A stretch of 64,000 nucleotides of DNA from the NCBI RefSeq assembly GCF_002949795.1, contig NZ_CP026692.1, forward strand, positions 1,361,501 to 1,425,500, read 5' to 3'. The DNA comes from Nostoc sp. 'Lobaria pulmonaria (5183) cyanobiont' (GTDB lineage Bacteria; Cyanobacteriota; Cyanobacteriia; Cyanobacteriales; Nostocaceae). Below the pieces are notes generated by a model that made no database searches, was not told where the DNA came from, and was given only the letters and a program-made list of their open reading frames with translations. Shown here in pieces: positions 7,881-16,390 of the stretch; positions within the stretch are counted from its first letter, which is position 1; every line of letters starts with the position of its first letter. A program made the position numbers and the translations under genes.

Positions 7881-9167
7881 CTATTCGGAGAGTAGCGGCA
7901 TTACCTCATATTCCTTGCCACTCATTTTTAATGTAAATGTGGGAGATGATTCTAAATATTTGGTAAAATTGGAACCTAATTTTAATTTTTTAATAATTGA
8001 ATTAGGAGACTCTCCGGTTATTTTCCGTAACTCTGAACCTAGTTTAGACACAGATAACTTAGTTTGGGGAGACTTGGTTTGTATATCTTGAATAATTTTT
8101 AATAGTAATTTATTTAATATTTTTTCATTAGGAATTTCCGCAGAATCCTCTTTTTCTTTTTCTTGAATAGATTGTGCAGATGAATCTTCTATAATAGGGA
8201 TAATTTCTTCAATTTCTGGTTGCTTAGGATTAGATTTATTATTGATATTGGATCTTTCTTGAAATAAACTTGTAATAGTTGCTAAACTGTGTAATCGAGT
8301 ATTAATAGAATCTTGTTCGTTTTTAATTAAGTCTTGAATTTGCTCAACCACTTTTTCCAAAGATGGAACTTCTGTTGCCATTGCTAAAGAATAATGAGTT
8401 AATTTGCCAGTATTCCGGTTTTCTATATGTAAAGTTTGCCCTTGTCTACGTACCCAATAGACAATTAATCCTTGGTTTTGGAGTTCGTTGCAAAGGTGAA
8501 TTAAAATTCTATCGTTAGAGCAGACTAATATTTCTTTAACTGTTGGATAAGAGCGTGAAACACAAGCACCATAAGCGATCATTTTTGCATCAGCACTATC
8601 CTTACCCTCTGGTACGTGGACAAGTTGATAGCCACGGTTATATAGTTCAATATCTTGCTTTCCAATACTTGGATTTCTCCAGTTCGCAAATGCCATTTTA
8701 AATTGGAGAGGATACTTACAGACACTAGCTAAAAATAATTCTGAATTAACATCTAATTTTAAGTTCTCTGCATCCAAAAGTAGAAGAGATATTCCTGTTT
8801 CTAATTGATGTTTTATTTCAGTTTTTTGTTGAAATTTTTGGATAAATTGGCTGAACGCAGTAGATTCTAACCAAGCAGGTGATAATAAAGTTTGCAGCAG
8901 TTGTTCAGCTAATGTCAAACTACAAGAGCCAAGACTTTTCTCTGTGATTTTTTCTTCTGGCAGGTTTTTTACTAAAGAAAGTTCCGTCGCTTCAGGCGTA
9001 GATACTTTAGTATGTCCGTTGCTGTTAGGAAGCAAGTCAGTTTCTAGGGAATGAGAGAATACAGGCTCAAGGAATTGTTTACCACAATTTTTGCAGAGGT
9101 AATTCTGCTTGTCATTCCGACGACCATTTTTACGATATGAAGTAGATTCGCACCGGGGACATTTCAT
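7881..9167 (-). CDS. Zinc-finger / NYN (PIN-like) nuclease / LOTUS-like domain protein
   Basis: A 428-aa three-part protein. Residues 1-35 form a transposase-type CxxC...CxxC zinc ribbon (Cys3, 6, 25, 28). Residues ~125-270 form a NYN/PIN-like domain of the LabA/DUF88 type: LLLLDAENL (Asp132, Asn135), GKDSADAKM (Asp190, Asp193) and CSNDR (Ser217, Asn218, Asp219) are the expected metal-binding acidic positions. After a charged linker (~290-350) the C-terminus (~352-428: KLSVSKLGSELRKITGESPN and FTLKMSGKEYEVMP) resembles an OST-HTH/LOTUS RNA-binding domain. NYN domains are metal-dependent ribonucleases or RNA processors, and LOTUS domains bind RNA. A role in RNA turnover or defence is therefore inferred. 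The coding sequence is A+T-rich compared with its neighbours. Confidence 0.8.
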   Translation of the reverse strand: MKCPRCESTSYRKNGRRNDKQNYLCKNCGKQFLEPVFSHSLETDLLPNSNGHTKVSTPEATELSLVKNLPEEKITEKSLGSCSLTLAEQLLQTLLSPAWLESTAFSQFIQKFQQKTEIKHQLETGISLLLLDAENLKLDVNSELFLASVCKYPLQFKMAFANWRNPSIGKQDIELYNRGYQLVHVPEGKDSADAKMIAYGACVSRSYPTVKEILVCSNDRILIHLCNELQNQGLIVYWVRRQGQTLHIENRNTGKLTHYSLAMATEVPSLEKVVEQIQDLIKNEQDSINTRLHSLATITSLFQERSNINNKSNPKQPEIEEIIPIIEDSSAQSIQEKEKEDSAEIPNEKILNKLLLKIIQDIQTKSPQTKLSVSKLGSELRKITGESPNSIIKKLKLGSNFTKYLESSPTFTLKMSGKEYEVMPLLSE

Positions 9168-9353
9168 TTTATGATTCAGGTGGTCTAGAGCAGATACTTG
9201 TCTTTAAATATATAGTATAAAAAAATACTGTCAATATCAGATCGCATTGCCCAATATAAGAAAAACTTAAAGCAAGCGGAAATTCAATTTAACCCCTCAT
9301 TTCCACTTGCACCATATAGTAACCCTCTGAATGGCTAGAATTTAAGAAACACT

Positions 9354-10133
9354 TCAAATGATGCGAGCGAAAACGTAGTCGCGGGTGCGAGAATCCACAG
9401 GGTTAGTAAAGATTTTATTTGTAGTACCAAATTCAACCATTTGAGTAATCCGATTTTCATTACTATAAAAGAAAGCCGTAAAATCAGATAGGCGAGTAAC
9501 TTGCTGGATATTGTGAGTAACCATTACAATTGTCAACTCAGAACGCAAGTTATGGATCAAATTCTCGATTTTCATACTACCCATAGGATCGAGACCTGAA
9601 CAAGGCTCATCCATCAAAAGAACATTCGGCTTGACCGCTAAAGCACGGGCAATACATAATCTTTGCTGTTGACCGCCAGAAAGCTCTAAAGCAGATTTGT
9701 GCAGCTTATTTTTCACTTCATCCCAAAGTTCGGCAGCTTTGATGGCAGATTCAACAATTCCATCTAATTCTACTTTCGGATACCATCCAACTAATTTCAC
9801 CCCATAAGCAACATTATCGTAAACGCTCATGGGAAAAAGATTTGGTTTGGGAAAAACCATACTAACTTGGCGACGTAAGCGATTGATGTTGACACGACGC
9901 TCATAAATACTCTGCCCAAAAAATTCTACTCTTCCTTCAACCCTCACATCTCCTTCTAATTCACTCATGCGATTTAACGATTTAAGAAAAGTAGACTTCC
10001 CACAACCACTAGAACCAATAATTGCCGTGACTTGGTTTTGATAAATATCCATTGACACGCCTTCAACTATCTTTTTAGTTTCGTAATAGAAGCTGAAGTT
10101 TTTGACTCTGATGGCTGGAATTAGTTTACTCAT
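9354..10133 (-). CDS. pstB: Phosphate ABC transporter ATPase, full length but Q-loop altered
   Basis: At 259 aa it has normal PstB length. Walker A GSSGCGKST (~38-46), signature LSGGQQQR (~150), Walker B VLLMDEP and the switch His in VMVTHN are intact. The Q-loop, which in PstB reads [12 protein letters not shown], is here MVFPKPNLFPMS: the Gln that senses nucleotide and couples to the permease is Pro. PstB powers high-affinity phosphate import with PstS, PstC and PstA, but none of these is intact nearby; only a pstS start fused to another pstB lies 0.7 kb upstream. It is therefore either an orphan ATPase serving a Pst complex encoded elsewhere or a decaying paralogue. No Pho box was found directly upstream. 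Confidence 0.88.
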   Translation of the reverse strand: MSKLIPAIRVKNFSFYYETKKIVEGVSMDIYQNQVTAIIGSSGCGKSTFLKSLNRMSELEGDVRVEGRVEFFGQSIYERRVNINRLRRQVSMVFPKPNLFPMSVYDNVAYGVKLVGWYPKVELDGIVESAIKAAELWDEVKNKLHKSALELSGGQQQRLCIARALAVKPNVLLMDEPCSGLDPMGSMKIENLIHNLRSELTIVMVTHNIQQVTRLSDFTAFFYSNENRITQMVEFGTTNKIFTNPVDSRTRDYVFARII

Positions 10134-10527
10134 ATTCCCAAAACGTATGAAACAAAACTTGACAAACTAAAACACTACAAATCAGCAATGCTGTTTCACT
10201 ATGTTACTCCCAAAAGGATATATTCATGGAACCTACGTAGCTAAACAGTAGCCATACAGCAAATAAAGTGTTACTAGATATTTGTATCAAGACTGTATTT
10301 CAAAATGTATCTTTTACAGACTTTTTATACCCATCTTTTGCACATTGACCTATATACCATCCTTGTTTATGAAAAAGGATTGGGTCTAGTTCGATTTAAA
10401 ATAGTGACGTAGAAATCAAAATACGAATATCATACAGCAGATTTCAAGTTAGTGAGGTACACAAGCAAAGTCTGTAACCCAGATATAAAGGGTGTTTTAC
10501 TCCTAAATTCTGAATTCCTCTGTATAT

Positions 10528-10660
10528 AAGTAGGACGACGTAAATAATTAAAGGTTTGTAGTGAGGGCTTCAGCCTCAAAGTAGGCTAAAGCCCTCACTA
10601 CAAACTAATTTAAATATTTTTTACATTAGTTAATATAGCTTGAATTATTCTCACCTACTT
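10528..10660. mobile_element. MITE-like element, copy 1
   Basis: A 133-bp element bounded by AAGTAGG and CCTACTT. It begins with AAGTAGGACGACGTAAAT, followed by AATTAAAGGTTT, and ends with a TTTTTACATTA-rich tail. A large central hairpin has arms containing TTTGTAGTGAGGGCTT and AAGCCCTCACTACAAA. A second copy at 58165-58300 (136 bp) shares both ends but carries a different central hairpin. It has no coding capacity. It lies in the 660-bp gap between the two pstB genes, which otherwise shows only A+T-rich sequence and a TGAATTC-type low-complexity stretch near 10500. Confidence 0.7.
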
Positions 10661-10792
10661 ACTTATCTCATAGACAGTGAGGAATTAGTTTTTTATAAAG
10701 ATAAATTAGTAACTTTTGTAAGCTACATTTTATGAGTATCTTTTAGTGCAAGCTAGATCGACAAAAATCAATAATTCACGCTTGGAAGTCCC

Positions 10793-11494
10793 TTAACCGA
10801 AACGCCCGGAAATGTAGTCGCGGGTGCGGGGGTCTAATGGGTTGTTAAAGATTTGCTCTGTAGCGCCAAATTCAACCATTTGACCAATCCGACTTTCATC
10901 GGTGCTAAAAAAAGCCGTAAAATCAGAGACGCGAGCGGCTTGCTGCATATTGTGGGTAACGATCGCAATCGTCAACTCAGACTGTAAACTATGGAGCAGT
11001 TCCTCAACTTTCATGGTGGCGATGGGATCAAGAGCCGAGCAAGGCTCATCCATCAGCAGAACTTTCGGCTTGACTGCTAAAGCACGGGCTATACATAATC
11101 TTTGTTGTTGACCACCAGAAAGCCCTAAAGCAGATTTATCCAGCTTATCTTTGACTTCATCCCAAAGAGCAGCGCTGTGAAGTGCAGATTCAACAATTTC
11201 ATCTAATTTTAATTTTGAATATCTGCCTGCTATTCTCATACCGTAGGCAACATTTTCGTAAATGCTGATCCCAAAAGGATTTGGTTTTTGGAACACCATA
11301 CCAATTTGCCGGCGTAACCGATTGATGTTGACACGAGGATCGTAAATATTCTGACCAAAAAATTCTACAGATCCTTCAACTTTTACAGGCCCTTCTAATT
11401 CGCTAATGCGATTTAGAATTTTGATGAAGGTAGATTTACCACAACCACTAGGCTCCTGCACCATTGAGAGTTTCAGCTTGTGCGATCGCACCAA
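10793..11494 (-). pseudogene. pstB: 5'-truncated pstB, fused to the start of pstS by deletion
   Basis: The frame encodes PstB from the P-loop onward. The Q-loop [10 protein letters not shown], signature LSGGQQQR, Walker B VLLMDEP and switch MVTHNMQQ are intact. The first ~35 residues of PstB are missing and the Walker A reads EPSGCGKST, with the first Gly replaced by Glu. The bases before this (up to 11573) are the start of pstS read in another frame, so the current N-terminus ([13 protein letters not shown]) is out-of-frame pstS sequence. A deletion therefore removed most of pstS, all of pstC and pstA, and the start of pstB. The product could be made from an internal start but should not bind ATP normally. 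Confidence 0.8.
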
Positions 11495-11573
11495 AAAATG
11501 GACTAAGTGCGACAGAAGTTGTCACCATTGAAGTAGCAACTACACGATTCAATATGGCGGTCGAAAAAATCAT
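11448..11573 (-). pseudogene. pstS: 5' remnant of pstS (phosphate-binding protein)
   Basis: From the ATG at 11573 the minus strand encodes 41 residues: a signal-peptide-like start ([20 protein letters not shown], then AIAQA) followed by ETLNGAGA. Mature PstS proteins begin with this LNGAGATFP motif. The frame hits TAG at 11448-11450, exactly where the pstB-derived sequence CCTAGTGGTTGTGGTAAATC begins. This is the left side of the deletion that created the pstS/pstB scar. A Pho-box-like array 66 bp upstream of the ATG supports the identification. Confidence 0.75.
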
Positions 11574-11638
11574 ATTACCTCTGATTTAAGGAATATTTTA
11601 CTGCTGTTATTCCAGTCTTAAAGAGGCTACAATTTTTA

Positions 11639-11690
11639 TGGTTAAAGCTTATTTAACAATTGAGAAGCAAGACATTAAGATATGTTTAAG
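11639..11690 (-). promoter_or_regulatory. Pho-box-like repeat array upstream of the pstS remnant
   Basis: On the minus strand, 8-mers related to the cyanobacterial Pho-box repeat (consensus near YTTAAYYW, spaced by 3 bp) occur as CTTAAACA (11690-11683), CTTAATGT (11679-11672), GTTAAATA (11657-11650) and TTTAACCA (11646-11639). All starts fall on an 11-bp register with one position skipped. In cyanobacteria such arrays bind the phosphate-starvation regulator SphR/PhoB. The promoter thus appears to have survived although the genes behind it were deleted. Confidence 0.55.
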
Positions 11691-11739
11691 TATTCAATTA
11701 AAATATTTTTTTTGACTAAATTATTTGAGTGAAAATATA

Positions 11740-11949
11740 CTAATACTTTTTTAAGGTCATAGGACTGCTATAGAATAATATCTCAGGCTCAGGATAATTA
11801 CTCACTGCATAAGCAGCTTTGATTATTGCTGCGACTTTTTCTTGCTCAATTGATTCAGTTGATATTTGTATTGATCGCCACTTATCCCTATAAATGGGAA
11901 GCATTGCCTCTTGTTCATCAGATAGTTCGGTGATGATGCGTTTTAGCAT
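11740..11949 (-). pseudogene. Truncated N-terminal fragment of a conserved cyanobacterial protein
   Basis: The 69 residues (ELSDEQEAMLPIYRDKWRSI and KVAAIIKAAYAVSNYPEPEI) match the start of a long Nostoc protein family as I recall it, in which PVYREKWRAIALSTEPI-like sequence is followed by EAVKAAYAAIGLxEPEI and several hundred further residues. Here the frame stops soon after, with TLKKY. It is most likely a truncated relic, consistent with the damaged genes on both sides. The family has no assigned function that I can name with confidence. Confidence 0.5.
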
Positions 11950-11992
11950 ATTTTCAGTGCAAGAATCGTAAGTTGGCTCAACGAAATATTTA

Positions 11993-12558
11993 TTACATAA
12001 TCACCTTTAACCATCCAAAAATATCACCTACCGTCAACTGTAACCCCTGACAGAATTCTGGCACTGGTAAAACAGACTCAATTTCCTCAAAAGGTAAGGG
12101 TTGTTGTCTTGCAGGATCAGCAGCAATGAATCGCTCATCAGGGTCAATTAACCAACCCATTTGAGTTCCGTGATTGAGAGCGTGTAAGATTTTTTTTGTA
12201 ACTTTTGTATGGCTTTGTTCGGGGGAGAGAATTTCGATTATCCAGTCGGGTGCTGCGGAAAATGTATTGGCACACCATTTTCGTCTACAGGAAGCCTTGC
12301 CCAAGAGAATACAGCGACATCGGGAACTATAGAACGTCCTGCAAAAGTGCAACGTAATTCTGGAAAAGCCCAACCCATTTTTTGGACTTTGATAACAGAA
12401 TTGATTGTGGGACAGAGTTCTCCTTGAATAGTGCTATGTTTTCCTTGAGGCATAGGTTTTGAAATTACTTTACCGTCGATGTATTCGCAATACGGTTTAG
12501 TTTCTGGTAGTGTGAGAAACTCTTCTAGCGTCAATATTTTATTTGATGTTTGTACCAT
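11993..12558 (-). pseudogene. Uma2-family (DUF820) endonuclease-like gene, frameshifted
   Basis: Two overlapping minus-strand frames make one Uma2 protein. The 5' part (12558-12238) reads MVQTSNKILTLEEFLTLPET, FPELRCTFAGRSIVPDVAVF and ends NGVPIHFPQHPTG. The 3' part (to 11993) continues in another frame as PDWIIEILSPEQSHTKVTKK and ends near LKVIM. The switch occurs near 12240-12265. The catalytic elements of this PD-(D/E)xK-like family (PDVAVF, PDWIIEILSP) lie on opposite sides of the shift, so an active protein is unlikely without frameshifting. Uma2 genes are numerous in cyanobacteria and often decay; a second Uma2 relic lies at 38405. Confidence 0.8.
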
Positions 12559-12640
12559 GATTATCCTAACTTCAATTTATGATGATTGATTTACATAGTT
12601 AGTATTTACCTTATTCTAAAATACTTTTTAAATTTGCTAA

Positions 12641-13630
12641 TCAGCCGCCATCTAAATTATTTCCTGTTTGCTTGCGGTTACAATACAGCACTAAAAGTAT
12701 AAATAATCCTATTCCTGCTAGATATTTAATCGGCTCAGGTACGCTGGGATTAGGAGAGAAAAAGCCTTCGATCGCACCAGCAATAATCAACATTGGTACA
12801 ATCCCAAATACTAGCTGCACTGCCTGATAACCATAAAATTTCAGTGCATCCCCACGGCGATATTTACCAGGAAATAAAATTGCTCTTGCTAATAAAAATC
12901 CCGCACCCCCTGCAAAAAAGATCGCTGGTAATTCCAAAGAACCATGCGGAAACACAAAGGCCCAAAAAGGATAAGCCAGATTATTTTGACCAACTAAAGT
13001 ACCAACAGCACCAATTAATAAACCATTAAATATCATCAAATAGGCTGTGTATGCTCCAGCAGTCATACCACCGGCGACAGCCCCAAAAGATACCAACAAA
13101 TTATTGATCGCGATCCCGCTGGATGCTAGAGGTTCAACACCGACAATTGAACCCATCCATAATTTATGCTCATCTCGCACCTTGGTAATCAAGCTTTCAG
13201 GTACAATCAAAGGCATAAAGCTGGGGTTTTGCCAGGAATACCACCAAGCCACTAGTGCCCCCAGTAAAAACAGCGCCGTAGCCGCAGCAATATATACAAA
13301 TGTTTTCTGGACTACTGATGGTAATCCCCAACGATAAAATTCTAGGATTGCCTGCCATTCCTGCCGCCGCGAACCTTGGTAAATCTGCGTGTAAGCACGA
13401 GTTGTTAAAGATTGTAAACTTTGGATCGAGGTATTGCCGATTTGCTGAGTGCGGGCACGTGCCAAATCTGCCGTTACTGAACGATACAAACTCGCTAACT
13501 CTCTAATTTCTGCTGCCCCTAAAGACTTTAACCCTTTTTTTTCTATCTGCCTTAATAGGGCATCCAAACGCTGCCAATTTGGTTCTCGTCGCGCAATCCA
13601 ACGTTGAATATTCATGAATTTTGGGAACAC
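12641..13630 (-). CDS. Stage II sporulation protein M family membrane protein (DUF95)
   Basis: A 329-aa protein. The N-terminal ~95 residues are soluble and helical (IARREPNWQRLDALLRQIEK, AAEIRELASLYRSVTADLAR). Then come six or so membrane segments, with the family-typical stretch NNLLVSFGAVAGGMTAG, and FPHGSLELPAIFFAGGAGF between helices. This is the SpoIIM-like family widespread outside spore-formers. It is divergently transcribed from a polytopic membrane gene and an RDD-family gene. SpoIIM-like and RDD proteins recur together in bacterial genomes, often with MoxR ATPase and DUF58 genes, which are not seen here. A role in a membrane complex is inferred; no activity is known. Confidence 0.85.
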   Translation of the reverse strand: MFPKFMNIQRWIARREPNWQRLDALLRQIEKKGLKSLGAAEIRELASLYRSVTADLARARTQQIGNTSIQSLQSLTTRAYTQIYQGSRRQEWQAILEFYRWGLPSVVQKTFVYIAAATALFLLGALVAWWYSWQNPSFMPLIVPESLITKVRDEHKLWMGSIVGVEPLASSGIAINNLLVSFGAVAGGMTAGAYTAYLMIFNGLLIGAVGTLVGQNNLAYPFWAFVFPHGSLELPAIFFAGGAGFLLARAILFPGKYRRGDALKFYGYQAVQLVFGIVPMLIIAGAIEGFFSPNPSVPEPIKYLAGIGLFILLVLYCNRKQTGNNLDGG

Positions 13631-13695
13631 TGAGTTTAACTTAGCTTAAGATAGCCTCAAATTCATCTCCGTAATTTCAAGGGAAATTTAGCATT

Positions 13696-14541
13696 ATGTC
13701 TGAAAACTTTGGATCTTCCGGTCAGATACAACCACTGAGTATTGGTAACGTTGTCAGTGCTGCGGTACGGTTGTATCGTTCTCATTTGAAGACTTATCTT
13801 AATCTAGCTGCGATCGCTCACTTGTGGATTCTGGTTCCTGTGTATGGTTGGGCAAAATATGCAGCCATTTCTGGACTAATTTCACGCTTGGCTTTTGGAG
13901 AATTAATTTACCAGCCTGAAGGTGTTCAAACTGCCAGAAGCCATATTAATCCACGTCTTTGGTCATTTTTAAGACTTGCTTTGCAAGTAGGTATATCTTT
14001 GTTGGTAATTTATATTGGACTAGCGATCGTGGGCGCTGTGCTTGGTGGGTTGATCGGAGGAGTATTAGGAGGGGTATTAGGTGTTAGTGCAAGTATTACA
14101 GCCACCATTATGGGAGTAATTGTAACGGTAGTTCTTGTGCTGTTAGGACTAACCTGGTTTTATTCCCGTTGGATAGTAGCTGAAGTGCCCTTAGCAGTTG
14201 AGGAAAATATCAATGGTGGCGAAAGTGTTGCCAGAAGTTGGGAGCTAACTAAAGCCTCAGTATTTCGCATTCAAGGCATTGTTTTAGTTGCTTTTATCGT
14301 TACAATGCCGTTGGTGTTTGTATTAAACTATATACCTAGCTTATTCCTAATCAGGCTTGAGCCTGGTACTGCTATTTACTCGATTGTCTATCTTATTTCT
14401 GTGATTGGAAGTTTGATCGGTGGAGTTTTAGTCATGCCATTTTGGCAAGCACTAAAAGCTGTTTTATACTTGGACTTGCGTAGTCGGCGTGAAGGTTTAG
14501 GTTTACAATTACGAGAACCTCCCTCACAAGATTTTCGTTAA
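13696..14541 (+). CDS. Polytopic membrane protein of the SpoIIM/RDD neighbourhood
   Basis: A 281-aa protein. A short N-terminus (LSIGNVVSAAVRLYRSHLKT) is followed by about six hydrophobic segments, including a glycine-rich helix (VGAVLGGLIGGVLGGVLGV). The middle motif ENINGGESVARSWELTKASV resembles the membrane domain found in glycerophosphodiester phosphodiesterase-associated and DUF975-like proteins, where EG-x-S-xx-RS-W-x-L precedes a helix. There is no enzyme domain. It starts 66 bp from the divergent SpoIIM-like gene and is followed after 45 bp by the RDD gene, so the pair is probably one transcript. The function is unknown. Confidence 0.8.
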   Translation: MSENFGSSGQIQPLSIGNVVSAAVRLYRSHLKTYLNLAAIAHLWILVPVYGWAKYAAISGLISRLAFGELIYQPEGVQTARSHINPRLWSFLRLALQVGISLLVIYIGLAIVGAVLGGLIGGVLGGVLGVSASITATIMGVIVTVVLVLLGLTWFYSRWIVAEVPLAVEENINGGESVARSWELTKASVFRIQGIVLVAFIVTMPLVFVLNYIPSLFLIRLEPGTAIYSIVYLISVIGSLIGGVLVMPFWQALKAVLYLDLRSRREGLGLQLREPPSQDFR

Positions 14542-14586
14542 CCCAACACCTTAATCCAACTCTATTGATTTTGAATTATTTAAAAT

Positions 14587-15372
14587 ATGCGCTTTTTTAA
14601 TCGCATTACATTCCAGACTCCAGAAAGTGTAGAGTTGGAATTCACTCTAGCGGGAATCGGGAATCGAGCTTTGGCACTCCTGATTGACTATACAGTATTG
14701 GGTATAACTTTACTTCTGTTTGTCCTTACCTGGAGTGTCTTCTCGACACAGCTGTTAAATTTTGTTGAATACTTTTTTACAAATTTACCAAGTTTAGACA
14801 TTTGGTTGTTAGCAATTTTCTTCATTATCGCCTTTGCAATTTACATCGGCTATTTTGTATTTTTTGAAACCTTATGGTTTGGGCAAACTCCTGGTAAACG
14901 GGTTGCTAAAATTCGCGTAGTTCGAGATGATGGTAGACTGATCGGGCTACAACAAGCAACGCTACGTGCTTTACTGCGACCCTTTGATGAAACTTTGTTT
15001 ATTGGTGCTTTTTTAATTATGTTGGGTAGCCGTGAAAAGCGCTTAGGTGATTTAGCAGCTGGCACAATTGTCATTCAAGCCCAAACACCCACTGCATCTG
15101 CAAAATTGACAATTTCAGAACAGGCAAAAGGACTTCATGAACAGTTAATCGAAATTGCTGATTTCTCGCAATTGATGCCAGATGATTTTGCTGTGATTCG
15201 TGAGTATTTACAGCGACGTGCTGCAATGTCGTTAAAGGCAAGAGCCTCACTATCTCTAAAGCTAGCCGAGCAAGTTAAAGCTATTATTCATTTAGAAAAA
15301 TTGCCAGAAGCTGTTACACCTGATGTTTTTTTAGAAGCAATTTACCTCGGTTATCAACAACCGGAATTTTAG
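14587..15372 (+). CDS. RDD family membrane protein
   Basis: A 261-aa protein. The RDD domain covers residues ~10-160: GIGNRALALLIDYTVLG holds the characteristic Arg/Asp pair, QTPGKRVAKIRVVRDDG the second motif, and LLRPFD followed by GSREKRLGDLAAGTIVI the third. Three to four transmembrane segments lie in that region. The C-terminal ~100 residues are a soluble helical tail (YLQRRAAMSLKARASLSLKL). RDD proteins are membrane proteins of mostly unknown role, with some linked to ion transport. It is second in the operon with the polytopic protein. Confidence 0.88.
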   Translation: MRFFNRITFQTPESVELEFTLAGIGNRALALLIDYTVLGITLLLFVLTWSVFSTQLLNFVEYFFTNLPSLDIWLLAIFFIIAFAIYIGYFVFFETLWFGQTPGKRVAKIRVVRDDGRLIGLQQATLRALLRPFDETLFIGAFLIMLGSREKRLGDLAAGTIVIQAQTPTASAKLTISEQAKGLHEQLIEIADFSQLMPDDFAVIREYLQRRAAMSLKARASLSLKLAEQVKAIIHLEKLPEAVTPDVFLEAIYLGYQQPEF

Positions 15373-15462
15373 GCTGGAGATTTTGTTTAGAGCATGGTTT
15401 TAAATAGATGGATTAAAATTTATTATCTATTTTCAGGCAGACATAACTAATAATCAGTAGTC

Positions 15463-15493
15463 AGTAGTCAGTGAGTGGAAACTACTGACTACT
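15463..15493. repeat. Inverted repeat AGTAGTCAGT/ACTGACTACT
   Basis: AGTAGTCAGT (15463-15472) and ACTGACTACT (15484-15493) form a 10-bp hairpin between the convergent RDD and 2H-phosphoesterase genes. The surrounding CAGTAGTCAGTAGTCAGT tract is one of the short tandem repeats common in Nostoc genomes. It may act as a terminator, although the flanking T-tract is poor. Confidence 0.6.
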
Positions 15494-15510
15494 AATTACT
15501 AACTAATTAC

Positions 15511-16299
15511 TTAAAAATCTAAAATCGGCCAGTCTGATTCACGATAATAACGTGTCATGTTGTCAAACTTCCGTAATTCAACACGATCAATCAAAAATTC
15601 TGGCAAATTCAACAGCCATTGTTCATTCAATTGAGAAAGCATAGTGCTGAAGCTTATGCGGTCTAGGTCAGATGGAACCTCCCCAAAATAGGCTAATGTA
15701 ACATGGGCCGTGAAGTGATAATGCTGCTCAATACCCAAGGCAATTAACTTGGGATTTTGATAAATTGTTCGGCGAAATTGAATAATTTCCTCGTAACAGC
15801 GTTCATCTTGGGGGACTAAACAAATGGCTACAGCTCTTGGCATCAGTATTAGTCCCAGCATTTGCCATTTAATTGGATGACTCCTGTTTGTCATCAATTG
15901 TTGATATCTTTGAAATATTTCGGCTAAACAAGAGTGTAACTCCTCATCAAATTTAGGATTTTTTTCGTAGGCATCAAGGTAAGCATTGTCCCAAATTAAA
16001 TCCGCTAAAGTCAGATGGAAGCTAGCAGGAGGTACAGGTACAATCAAATTACGGTTTACAGGCAACTGCAAAAGTTCCTGTTGGTAAGTCTGTAATTTGG
16101 CATAGAAAGCAGAGTTTTGTGATTCTTCTTCTGGCGGCGGGGTAATTAGCGTATAGCCAGGAAAGGATGCTGCTTGTCTCAACCCAGAATCTAGCTGAAA
16201 TTTAGAAGATTCCTGAATATGCTGGGCTTGGGATCTGTAGGCTTCAGGCAGCGTCAGTCTTGCTAACCGATTTAAGTAAGTTTGATAGTTGTCGTCCAA
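15511..16299 (-). CDS. DUF1868 / 2H phosphoesterase superfamily protein
   Basis: A 262-aa soluble protein with the two HxT motifs of the 2H (2'-5' RNA ligase-like) superfamily: FHLTLADLIWDN (~115) and HVTLAYFGEVPSDL (~205). They are separated by about 90 residues and each sits at the end of a beta strand (LILMPRAVAICLVPQDE precedes the second). Members cleave cyclic phosphodiester bonds in RNA or nucleotides; the cyanobacterial DUF1868 branch has no defined substrate as far as I know. The start at 16299 is followed directly by a normal N-terminus. It converges on the RDD operon. Confidence 0.75.
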   Translation of the reverse strand: MDDNYQTYLNRLARLTLPEAYRSQAQHIQESSKFQLDSGLRQAASFPGYTLITPPPEEESQNSAFYAKLQTYQQELLQLPVNRNLIVPVPPASFHLTLADLIWDNAYLDAYEKNPKFDEELHSCLAEIFQRYQQLMTNRSHPIKWQMLGLILMPRAVAICLVPQDERCYEEIIQFRRTIYQNPKLIALGIEQHYHFTAHVTLAYFGEVPSDLDRISFSTMLSQLNEQWLLNLPEFLIDRVELRKFDNMTRYYRESDWPILDF

Positions 16300-16390
16300 T
16301 CTTCATAGCCTCACGCTCTCACTTGATAGATTTTAGGGAAAATTACCTTGATTGACAGAATGATTTCAAAAGTATTTAGTTTTTGGGAGG

